Shown: positions 1-11,600 of the stretch, one piece after another | Layout of the letters: each line of letters starts with the position of its first letter | How positions within the stretch are numbered: position 1 is the stretch's first letter | Assembly (NCBI GenBank): GCA_965112735.1 | Contig: OZ218950.1 | Span: 5,394,001-5,458,000 of the forward strand | Origin: Phaeosaccion multiseriatum | Taxonomy: Eukaryota; Ochrophyta, other classes | Length of the DNA stretch: 64,000 bases | Direction: 5' to 3' | The notes under the pieces: model-generated | Told to the model about the DNA's origin: nothing | Databases searched by the model: none | The model's input: the letters and a program-made list of their open reading frames with translations, nothing else | Translations under genes and position numbers: made by a program

Positions 1-1
1 G

Positions 2-1200
<1,199 letters not shown>

Positions 1201-1590
1201 CTGGTCATGTTAGAATAAGGGGGCACGTGTGTGTTCTCAAGAGGGAGAGGTAGTACCTCGCCTTACCCACCACAACGCTATCGAAGTCTATGTATCCCCA
1301 CCAGTCCCCCTGGGTCAGGTTCTATTCTCCTGTCAAGCTGCCTCTCGCTGCTCAGTGCTAGCTGATTTCTCTGCTGATCTGTAGCGCATGTCTTTCCCCT
1401 CAGATCAGTCCGCACTAGGAGGCGCACACTACCTTTCTCATAGTCCTCCTCGTTATGCTTCTCCTTACGTCTCCTCCTTTCTGTATTCTTCGATCAGCCC
1501 CCAACCCTGCTTGGCCACCTCGTGCTGGCGGCGGGGCGTAGACTTTCTTGTCCTTCACCCACATATGCTCCAGGAGATGCCTGAGCTCCT
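1201..1590. other. Intergenic, 3' flank of the kinase gene
   Basis: Pyrimidine-rich sequence after the kinase stop codon. I see no coding signal, RNA gene or notable repeat here. Confidence 0.5.
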
Positions 1591-2250
1591 TCCTTGAGCT
1601 TCTTCCTCGACAAGCGAATTGTCATCACCTCCCACTCCTTCCAAGAGAAGTTGATAGGTTTGTTGTCCATGGCGACGTCTTCTCTTAGGCCACACAGCAC
1701 CAGAGCAGCTGCAAGTGTGCCTCAATCACATGCACGCCTCACTGTGCATGGCGCATGCCAACAGAGCGTCGTGTTTGTGCCCCCTATAGGCCTGATACTC
1801 CCCCGCGCTGCCGCTCCGCCACCTCTACTTCCCACACCATCGCCACCTCTGGCCCCGGAACAATCGCCTCCCTCAAAACTCGTTCTCGATCGATCGCCGT
1901 AACTCGTTCTGCTCGATCAAACGTCCATCCTGGTGGGGCGGGGTTTTGTGGGTGTCAGGACAGTGGGTGGGTGGGTGTCAGGACAGTGGGGGCTGGTGGG
2001 GCAGGGTGCGCGGCAAGGGCCAATAGGAAGAGAACCGTCACATGCCATGAGACCCTCATCACTCTGTAGAGCTGTGCCCCACCACAATACACAAACATAC
2101 CTCCTCCTCCTTTGGTCTAGTTCTTGATGTTTCCCTACTCGTCGAAGAGGATGTTGCCGCACTTGAGGTCGTAGTGGATCACCGTCTATGCCGCGTGTTG
2201 CTAGAGCCCTCGCCCTTGTGGGGAGCGTTGAGGTAGCGCAGGCTGCACAT
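1591..2250 (-). pseudogene. Decayed Tousled-like kinase (TLK) remnant
   Basis: Read on the minus strand, 2182 to 2117 gives VIHYDLKCGNILFDE, then an in-frame stop, then GNIKN. This matches the TLK catalytic loop (IIHYDLKPGNILFDE..G..KITDFGLSK), whose HYDLK in place of HRDLK is diagnostic. Just upstream (about 2250-2220), in a different frame, is SLRYLN, like the helix before that loop. Further downstream, around 1690-1630, another frame reads LREDVAMDNKPINFSWKEW, resembling the TLK segment LREDTII.A..V.FP. An internal stop, Pro-to-Cys in the loop, frame changes and loss of the DFG region indicate a pseudogene. Recognition rests on motif memory, not alignment. Confidence 0.55.
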
Positions 2251-2263
2251 CATATACCGCCAT

Positions 2264-2690
2264 AAAGAACAAAAGGGTTAGAGTCAAGGGCGTGGAGGTC
2301 AGGGGTAAGGGGTAGGGCCAGGGTGAGGGTGCGGGGGTCGACGTCAGGGGGTGGGTGCAGGTAACGGTGATGGTGACAGTGAGGGTGGGGGTGAGGGTGC
2401 TCATATGAGGTTGAGCGTAAGGGTGATGGTGATGGTAAGGGTGGGGGTTAGGGTGAGGGTGTCGTAAGGGTGAGAGTGAGGGTGAGGGTAAGGGTACGGG
2501 TGGTGGTGATATTGAGGGTGAGAGCGAGGGGAAGGGTGAGGGGGAGAGTGAGGGTGAGGGTGAGAGGAAGGGAGAGGGAGTAGCAGGGTGAGCGTGAGAG
2601 TGAGGGTGAGAGTGAGAGTAAGGGTGAGGGTGAGGGTGACGATGAGATAGAGAGTGAGGGTGAGGGGCAGAGCCAGGGGCAAAGGCCAAG
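2264..2690. repeat. Degenerate G-rich GGGTGA/GGGTAA hexamer-like array
   Basis: The plus strand is dominated by variants of GAGGGT, AAGGGT and TTAGGGT, with GGG recurring every 5-7 bases for over 400 bp. The pattern resembles a degenerate interstitial telomere-like tract or simple G-rich satellite. Long open frames of His/Pro/Ser/Thr/Leu repeats on the minus strand are a product of the repetition, not a gene. Confidence 0.8.
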
Positions 2691-2989
2691 CAACCATCCT
2701 CTGTCCCTCCACTCCCATCCCCGTCCTCCCCCCTCCCCCCTCCACCCCCCCACCCCACTCCTCACCTTGCAGTCCTCTATCTCCCTCTCCTCCTGCGCCA
2801 ATGCCGGAGAAGCGCAGCGCTACAGCACTCGACTTGTCCCGCCTCCGTCCATGTCCACCCCCACAGACCCAGCCAAGCCAAGCCAGCCCTACAAGATCGT
2901 CAACAGCCGCCCAACGTAGAGCACAATCGCCCTTCATGCACCACAGTGCCGGTACCAAACAATACCATCCCAATGTCTGTACAAGGTCG
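2691..2989. other. Intergenic, C-rich, no gene seen
   Basis: C-rich sequence between the G-rich array and the ankyrin-type gene. It includes the probable 3' flank of that gene. No conserved coding signal was recognised. Confidence 0.4.
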
Positions 2990-3988
2990 TCAGTCTTGGC
3001 ACTCGCAAGGGCGTCCATTGGCGTGCACCCACCGCTTCATCTCCTCAAAGCTCTCGACAGAGGGCATATCCCATCCATCAACATAATTGTCTTTCGCGAA
3101 CTGTGGGCACGTCCACTTGTTCCAGGGACACATTACCTCCTCTGATCGGAGCCATTTCAGGACAAGCAGGCTCTTGGCGTGATAAACTGCGCCAGTAGAA
3201 CAGACATTTCCATTCCACCTCCACAGCTCGCGTGCGTTGGCATGAAGCCACTGCAGCACTTCCAGATTTCCCTGTCTTGCCGCCCAAAGCGGACCGTATC
3301 TCCACCCGCTGTTTTCCCCTGCCGCCTCCATCTGAGCTCTGACCTTGGGGTGCTGTACAAGCATTTCCAACACGCTAATGCGCCCCGCTTCTACAGCTCC
3401 CTCCCACATACTGAAATGAGGAGGGCTCCCGAACTCGTCGGAAAGCAGCCACTCCAGAGCCTCCACATTGCCGCGCTTGGCAGCTTCAACATTCATTCCA
3501 GCTTCCGACCAAGGACAGCGCTCCTTTTTGGTTCGTAAGTCCTCCGATCGCAACCACTTAAGTATACGCATTCCATACCTGGCATTCCTCACAGCTGCTC
3601 CGCAGCACTCTTCGTCCCAGGGACACTCCATACGATGAAGCTCCTCGCACACACCCACATCTCCGAACTCTGTCGCCGCCTTGAAAGTGCCGACACTCAG
3701 CTCGTACCCACATTCCTTCTTGGCCCATCGCAAACGCTTGACAGACTCCACCACGCTTGCGATACGAGTCTCGAGCGAAGGACACGCTACAGTGTACTGC
3801 TCCTGCCACTCCGTACACACGGTGGCGATGAAGACGTGGTGGCCCTTCCCCGTACAGAGCATGACCCTCCGCAGGACCTCCTCCATCCCCAAGGCCTTTG
3901 CGCTGGCCACGTAGGTCTCCTGAACAGTCTCGGCGGCATCACTTCCCACGCCTTCCTTGCTGCTCAGTCGCTGTCTCTTTGACGCCAT
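2990..3988 (-). CDS. Ankyrin-type repeat protein (stramenopile style), single exon
   Basis: Intronless 332-aa protein starting MASKRQRLSS; the basic KRQR may be a nuclear signal. From about residue 90 onward there are degenerate units of about 30-38 aa with signatures such as AAKRGNVEALEWLLSDE, AARQGNLEVLQWLHAN and LLVLKWLRSEE, each followed by CPW. This A..GN.E.L.WL..  ..CPW spacing is the large, diverged ankyrin family expanded in brown algae, other stramenopiles and giant viruses. Such proteins usually act as protein-binding scaffolds; nothing here fixes a partner. No transmembrane segment or signal peptide is evident. The single-exon structure contrasts with its intron-rich neighbours, which fits the rapid duplication typical of this family. 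Confidence 0.75.
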   Translation of the reverse strand: MASKRQRLSSKEGVGSDAAETVQETYVASAKALGMEEVLRRVMLCTGKGHHVFIATVCTEWQEQYTVACPSLETRIASVVESVKRLRWAKKECGYELSVGTFKAATEFGDVGVCEELHRMECPWDEECCGAAVRNARYGMRILKWLRSEDLRTKKERCPWSEAGMNVEAAKRGNVEALEWLLSDEFGSPPHFSMWEGAVEAGRISVLEMLVQHPKVRAQMEAAGENSGWRYGPLWAARQGNLEVLQWLHANARELWRWNGNVCSTGAVYHAKSLLVLKWLRSEEVMCPWNKWTCPQFAKDNYVDGWDMPSVESFEEMKRWVHANGRPCECQD

Positions 3989-4335
3989 GTTTCCCCGAAG
4001 GCTCGTGCTAAATTAAAATTCCCCTCCCCCAACGCTTTGAGCTGTCCTGGCGATGGGCACGTCGGCTGTGGCTCTTTACGTCAAAATAGCCTATCAGTGG
4101 TTGATTGGCACTTTTGACGCCCCGTGAATTTTTTTTGACGCAGCCCCCTTTTTTTTTTTTGAGAAGTACTTTGACGCCCTTTGACGCCCTTTTATCGTAA
4201 TTCGCCTTAGTTTACGTGATTTCAATGTACAGTAACGTCCAAAATAGGGGGGAAAAGAGCCAATCAACCGCGAAATTAAAATGAAATGTACACTGTAATT
4301 CTTACATAGATATTCTTACATACTTACAGCCGTGC
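3989..4335. other. Intergenic: ankyrin gene promoter / ATR 3' flank
   Basis: AT-rich relative to its neighbours, with poly-T tracts. TTTGACGC recurs several times between about 4113 and 4190, including back-to-back TTTGACGCCC units, and the same motif overlaps the ankyrin gene start. It could be upstream regulatory sequence for the ankyrin gene or a small decayed repeat. Confidence 0.4.
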
Positions 4336-5619
4336 TTAGATCCAAGCCTGCCACCCCACGTACATTTGTGAGAGGTTCTCCGGACTGATTGCCTCCTGAA
4401 TCAGTCGATGTACCTGGCCTTGAACGGAGAGAGGTAAATCATTTCCACCATCCTTCTCCCAGGCGGCGGCTGCTCCGGTAACTCTACCAACTCCATCTCC
4501 TCCTCCTCTTGAGTGCTGCCTAGCCCTCTGCCTTGCCTCCACTGCTGAGCGCAGTGAGCATGACTTTCCTCGCAGTCGATCGTTGATGACCCGCAGACGC
4601 TCCTTGGCCTCCTCGTTCTCGGAGTCTTTGGGCTGTCCCCCTCTTCCGCCGCCGCCGCCTCCGTACACCGGGGCCGTGTCCAAGTCTCCTCGCTGCGCCC
4701 TCCCCGCTCGAGTCCACCCCACGGTTGGGTCGTGCAGGAAGGGCTCCAGCACGCTCAAGAGAGTCTCCCTGTTGTCCCGCAGAACTTTGACGCTCACCTC
4801 CATCACGCGCCGGAATACCCCCTCATACCCGCAAAGCCCCATACCATCCACCATGTTGGGTGTGAGACGGAAGGGCACAATCTCCGGACGCGCGAGTGTC
4901 AGCCTGTTGTGGGAAGCGAAAGGGAAAGAACGTTAGGACCAGAAGACAGGACACACAAATGGAAAGCCGACGACGCACTCACCCTTTGTCAAAGAGGCAG
5001 TCAAAGTCCACATGCACGCACTCTCCTGAGCTTGTGTCCACAAGGATGTTCTCTCCGTGCCGGTCCCCAAGGCCCACCACATGCCCGACCGCACTCCACA
5101 CGGCTGCGGAACGGCCGAACAGGGTGCGCGAGTCGTACCAAGAAGTCGGCTCGGAGAAGTTCTCCAAGAACCACCGATGGAGAACGGGAGGCCAGGCAGG
5201 CAGAATCTTGTCCTTGTACAGCTTTGTCCCTATGGGCACAGGCTGCTTCTGCAGGGTGCTCACGAGTTCCCGGATCTGATTGGATTGAGCGCGGATCCGC
5301 GGCATGCTTGGAAAGCTCTTGTACCCTTCCCCGACCAAAGCGCGCAAGCCAGTGGTGTGGGGTACCCACTCCAGCAAACCGCACTCCTCGTTGAGGCAAA
5401 TGACAGAGTACGTGCGCAGACGCAGCTTGCGGTGACGCCCCTCTTGGTCTCGAGCTAGCAGTCGGTTAATCATGGTGTTGAACTCCATCAGCCTAGCATC
5501 CTTTCGGAGATCCCCGGAGCGCTCTTGCTTGACCAGAAAGTTGAGGTGCTCCCCCTTTTTGAAAGATACAAAACGACAGCAACAATCACATTTTGGGGGT
5601 CAGCAAACAACCCAACACC

Positions 5620-5650
<31 letters not shown>

Positions 5651-8600
5651 CACAACAACAACAACGCAACAACAGCAACAGCAACAGCAACAGCAACACA
5701 AAAAAGACCCCTAGATAGTACTTACCGTCTCTACCGTCTGGAGAGAAATCTTCTTGGGCTTGGCCTTGGAGTTCATGAACACAATCTTGTCGTTGAAGCG
5801 CTTCACGTGGAGTTGCTGGTTTGGGAAGGGGTTGTGTGCGACCGTGGCAGCATAGGCGCTGCTCTGCCTACCTGGTTCCTCCCCAGCTGCTGCTGCTGGG
5901 GTTTCCGGGAGAGAGACTGTCAGTGCAGCTCGCAGAGGCACGAGGAATCGAGAGAGCTGCAGTTTGCGCCCAATGGAGGCAGTACCCTCCTTGATCCTGT
6001 CTGTTGCAGGTAGAGTCTCGGCGAGGGCAATGAGGTCGGTGAAAAGAATACTGCCATCAGACACCACTGCTGCATCCTCTGCCCCTGCTGCTACGGCTGC
6101 TGCTTCCGCCGCTGTCGTTGACGTTTTGCCGTTCTTTCTCTTCTTCCTCTTCAAGAGGTTGTGCTTCGCCGTCTCCACCACCTTGCTCCCCACCTTCCGG
6201 CGGCTGTCGCTCATCGACAGTGCTAGGCCCCCAATGTGCCACAGCGACTGCCGCGGGTGCTCCTCCAATATGGTGCTTAAAATGCCCGTCACGAGGTTCA
6301 CCACATCTGGATGAGGATGGCCCACTCGAGAGATGAGCTGAGGCAGAGACATGTACCACATGTAGGCCGGGGTCTTGAGGAGAGCTCGACGGATAAGACG
6401 AATACTGTCGTTTTGCAGAGCTGCGAGCGGTGATGGGGGTGACGCTGCCGCGGGTGCCGCTCCTTCCTTCTCCCCCGCAGCTGCTGCCGCCGCCACCGCA
6501 CGAGCGTTCGAGCTCTTGAGCCTGCCGCCGCTACTGTTGCTGCTGCTGCTGCTGCTATTGCTCTGAGTTCTCTCCCGTAAGGCACCGATTTCGAACCACA
6601 GGGTGAGCAGCCTAGGCATGCTTTGAAACACATGCTTCGTCCCATACCGGAGACTGTGCGCATAATTCTCCAAGGTCTGCAAAGCCCACTTGCGAGACAG
6701 CTCGTCCCCCTCCCACCCACGCTCATCGTCGACGGCAATTTCGCTGTGGCGCTGACCCTTCTTCCTCTTGGGCTTGTGGCTGGAGCTGCTGCTACTGCCA
6801 TCGTTGTTGCTGCTACTACTGCTGCTACCGCCCGCAAGGTTGTCGACGCCATACTTCTGCACTTGCTCCACTCGTGCCCGAAACAGCAGGTCTAGGTACT
6901 GCGCCATGCTCACATACCCCTGTTCCCACTTGGGCCGTAGCTCCAGGGCCAGCTTGTAGCGTTCAATGACTGCATGTCCGTGCTTCTGCCCCGCCTCCAC
7001 CATCCAGTCCGTCGCCAACAGCATGCGCCGTGCAATCTGCTTGGTCTCCTTCTCCCCCAGAGCAGATTCCAGGGCGATTTCTCTGAGCTTGGACAAGTCG
7101 GCCTCCACGGGCTCGATGAGCTGCAGTGCCCGGTGGACGTGGCCCTGGTGGTAAGATACAGCAATAGAAGAGCGGATAACCAGCGTTACTACAACACTTC
7201 TTAGTCCCAAACGTAAACAATGCACGAGCCTATTGGTTACCTGCGCGTGAACTAGCTTGGCCTCTTGCAAAGCCAACTCCACGTGAGCGGGACTCAGCAG
7301 CCCTGCTTTGCGCAGTGCACCAGCGGCCACGTCGAATCGCCCTGCCTCCCTTGCCACTCGAGCGACAGACATCCAGTTCTGAACAGAGGCGTTCGTCAGG
7401 CCGCTTAGCTGAAACACGGAACGTCGCACGGCAAGAACCGGAGCCAGCCGCCGCAACGAAGAGCCAATGGATCCCGCCCTTTTGTCCCAGTCCCAGGCCT
7501 CCAGTAGGCGCAGGCAGTCATCAGCCTCGACAGAGCGGCCGCCCTTTTCCCGTTGAGATACCAGCTCAAAGCCTTGCTCTAGCTCTCGGAGGCTGTGGAG
7601 CTGCAGGAGAAAAGGGAAGGCTCGCTGATAGGATTCTGTGGCTGCAGGCCCAAGCCCCGCCATGACCTCCGATCGCGCGGATTGTAGAGCTGCATTGAAG
7701 GCATCCGCGCTTCCCTCGTGAAGCAGCAGCATGGCCTTGCCTAGACCCACTTGGAAGCGGCACTCCCCAAACAGAGCAAGGTCGTCCTTGGTCCCGTGAT
7801 AGGCCGACAGAACATTCGGAAATGACGACGATGACAGGGCCGACATTTCCAAATCGCACTGCTGCAATAGCTCCTTGAGTAGCGGCCATCGCTGAAGACG
7901 CCAGGCTGCTTGAACGGCAAAGGGTAGCAACGTGGGCGCTAAAGGTCGCTTGCAGGGAACGGTCAAGAGCCCTGACACTTGATTCATGGCAGACTCGAGG
8001 TGATCGAGCTCCAGAAGCGCCTTCACTAGGCCTCTCTCGAGATCACCATCCTCAAAAGCGCTGGGTGGGTCCGCGTCCTTCTCTCCCCCCTGCGCTCGCT
8101 GCCCGGCTGCCATGCCTTCCCCTGGTTGGGGAACACCACTGCTTTCCGCAGCAGCAGCGGAGGCTACCTGCGAGTAGGGCAGTGGCATGTACTTGAGAAC
8201 AGTGGGGGTCTGCTCAACCGCCGCCGTTTGGCGCTCCCTCTGCCTCTCCCTCTCTTGTAGAGCCTGCTCGTAAACGTGCAAAGCTTCCACCCATTCCTCA
8301 GCGTGCTCATGCTGCCAAATCCTCTGCACGAGACTCATGCCATACCCCATCCGCCGTCGCATAACCTCCAGCCCCACCATGCCATCTGGCTCGTCCTCCA
8401 GCTTGCGGTGGATAGCCTGTAGCTCGTTGAGGTGCTCGCATGTCAGCACCGGGAGGCAGCCATTGGCGCCATCATCGTAGCGGAGGGGTGGCCGGGTGCC
8501 CTCACAGCTGCTGATGCTGCTGCTGCTGCGAGACGGCTCATTCTTCCTGGTACTCCTTTGTTGGGACCCCGTCTCGATCCGTAGCTTCAGCTCCGCGTAG

Positions 8601-11600
8601 CGTAAGTCTCGGATATGGTCCTCGAGATACTGCAGCGCACGGGTGTACGCGCAGACTTTCATCGCAGCTCTCACCATCACCACCTTCGGAATGTTGCCCA
8701 AAAACTCGGCCAAGCTCTTATTACGGGATCTCTCCTTGGGCCACACAACATTTCCCTTCCCCAATCCCATCCCTCCCCCGTCCTGCTGCTGATGCTGGTG
8801 CTGATGCTGCCGACTCCATATGCACATGGTATCGAAAAGCGAAAAGACAGCCTGGGTTGCACTTTCACCTACATCTATCTGCTGCTGCTGCTGTCTCTCC
8901 GGCACTGGCGGGTTCAGGCCTCTCCACTCCTTCCCCCCTCCCCCCTCCCCCCGCTTCCGCTTTCGACCGTACGCACCACCACCAATGCGTGGCGTCGCGT
9001 TTGGCTGCTGCTGCTGCTGGCCGCCACCAAAGGCCGCCTTTGGCCGCATAACTGCCAAGAGCTCATCATGCATGGTGCTGCGGTCGACGCCGTCACCAAA
9101 GAGTATCACATCCACTGCCAGGTGCGGCAAAAGGAATCGGGCCGTGTTGCAGTGGCTCTTGACAGCCCCTCGACACGCGGCGAAAATGGCCTGTGCGGGT
9201 CCCCTACTCTTCTTTATCAGGTAGCGCGTCCACACGCTCAGCCACCGCTCGAAGCGCCCACCCACCTGTTTGCCACCAAAATATACGCGGTCAGCAGCAG
9301 CAGCGGTGACACAATTACGTAGAGCAACACCTCACTTTACCTCGTGACTAGAGAAGAAGGGAGGAGACCCAACGTCGTCATTGTCTCTGAGCATATACTT
9401 GGTGGTCCAGAAGGGCTCGACGGTTTCCAGTATCCCCCTCCGATTCAGCTCGTTGACAATCCAGGCAGGCATTCGAGTCCGGAGCGGAGGAGCAGCGAAT
9501 GGTGCACTTGTGCTGCTCTCTGGGCCATCACTCGGCTCCATGGCCGTTGTCTGACTCAAAACGAGCAGCACTTCTTGAATGCCAAAGGCGATGCGGTCTT
9601 GCTCGTTCGAGGTGCTGGCCCCCCTAAAGGCAGGCACAAGCTGCTCGTCTATGAGAGAGAAGGCAAGGGCTTCGATACTCATCGCCCAGGGCGCGCGACC
9701 AGCCCTGCTACTGCTGCTGCTGCCAGCTCTTTGTCGCCCACCACGCTTCCTACTCTCCATCTCGAAAGTCGCGACACTCCCAGAACCGCTGCCCTTCAGG
9801 TCCAGCCTGATCTGGAGCCTTGAAGGGTCGATGGCGCCAAGCTCTCCAAGGCACTTTGCACAAATGTCACGAATCTGACGGGTTTGGTTGTTCGGTTGGG
9901 TGTGGTCGGGTTGGTACATTTCGGGGGAACTTGGTAAGCTTCTTCACTCCATCCTCACCTTCATACTCCTATCGGATGAGCTGACGCGCAAGAGACCGGC
10001 AAGCAAGTTCTCCAAGACGTTGCTCCCCACTCCCTTGTCCGCAGCTTCCGTTACAATCTGACGAAGCTCTCCTCTCTTCTCCTCGAGCACCTTGAACAAG
10101 TGCTTGAGGGCAGCAAGCTTCACTTGGGGACTATCATTCCCCAGGAGCTCTGCGAGCTGTCCCAGCTGCACCTCCAGCCTCGGCTGTCCAAGCTCCTCTG
10201 CCAATGCTTCGCATACATCGTTCAATCCTTCGCCGGTTGGCAAAAAGGGTATGGTGTGAAAGCGCTCCTTCAAACTACTACGCTTGTCCACAATGAGGTG
10301 GTGCAGGAGAGAGGCAGCCAGAGTTCTTGTCGAAGTGCCCTCCACGCTGCCCTCCTCGTCTCCCATGAGCGCGGGAGTCACATTGACGACGATTGTGCTG
10401 AGATTCTCAGCGAGGGCTATCTCGCTCAGACCCTCAATGAACTTGAACATCACCTTACAAGTACAAGTACGTGTGGTAGATATGGAGAGTGTGCTGTTAT
10501 GTTAGTCCACATCAAGGGAGAAAGCCCAACAAGAACAGGACCCAACACTTCCTTTCTTTTCTTACCTCGTATGTTGTTCGGCGCAGAGCTGCTGTGGCAT
10601 TCGGATCCCCCAAGGCCGAGTTGAGCGTGGCCATTACCTTCGGCAAGAAATTGCCCCTGTCCTCGCAGCTGAGGAGAGTAACGAGTTCGCCGAGGACCTT
10701 GATCGCGCGCACCTTGTCCTCTGACTCCCTCCTCACCCAATCCTTGAAGACCAGGTTTGACATAAGATAAAAGAATTTGGAGGTGATGAGCGAGCGCACC
10801 AACTCCATCTGCACATCCTCGCCCTCCTCCTCCTCCCCGATGGCCAATAGGGCAGCTCCGTTCCGGTGGACACCTCCTGCGGAGGGCTCAACATACGTTG
10901 CCACCAAGCGGATGGCATTCAGCGCCTCATGGTACCGGGGCCCAGCCAGTTCCCACGACAATTGGCACAGGAGAGGCTCTAACTTGGACTTGATGACCCG
11001 CTTGGGGCCCTCCCCTGGAATGTCCATGCACTGAACAAGAAACTCGAACTGCCGCTGGAGGGTAGAATCGACCTTCGAGCTCATAAGGAGGCGCTTGAGG
11101 ATGTACGTGCCCTTGTCCATGAGAAGCGTATAGAGAAGGCCGGTATGCGGCGCGGCAGACAACACTTCTCCGCCGCCGCCGCCGCCACCGCTGCCTCCTC
11201 GGAGCTCGTACATCTGCACGTGCGGCAGTGTGCAACAGTCAGAGTACGGTCTTGGATCAAAATCAGGGTCAATAGGCACCTACCTGCTTGACCAAGAGAA
11301 TGAGCGTCTCCTTCCTCTGCTCCATAATGTACACAGGCAGCACATACCGCAAGCTCTCCTCCATGAAGCCGCGGACATTCTTCTCTCCCAACACCTTGTG
11401 TATGAGTGAGTTGGGTTGGGCGGCGTTACAAATAACGTGCTCAACAAGGGGGGGGGGGGCACACACATACCTGCTCTATGAAAGCCGCTACGTTGCCGCT
11501 CTCCAGAAGAGTCTCCAGCAGAGGTGGCAGGATGTCATCCATGGCTCCGGCCTCTCCGCTGTCCGTGGGTAGCAGCTCATTCTCCACTTGGCGGGGGGCG

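Noticed and set aside
2201-3018. Minus-strand frames rich in His, Pro, Ser, Thr and Leu
   Set aside because: They are translations of the degenerate G-rich array; no domain and low complexity throughout.
11441-11470. ATR reading through into CVCPPPPC
   Set aside because: This is intron sequence after a canonical GTATGT donor; the next exon continues the family sequence in phase.
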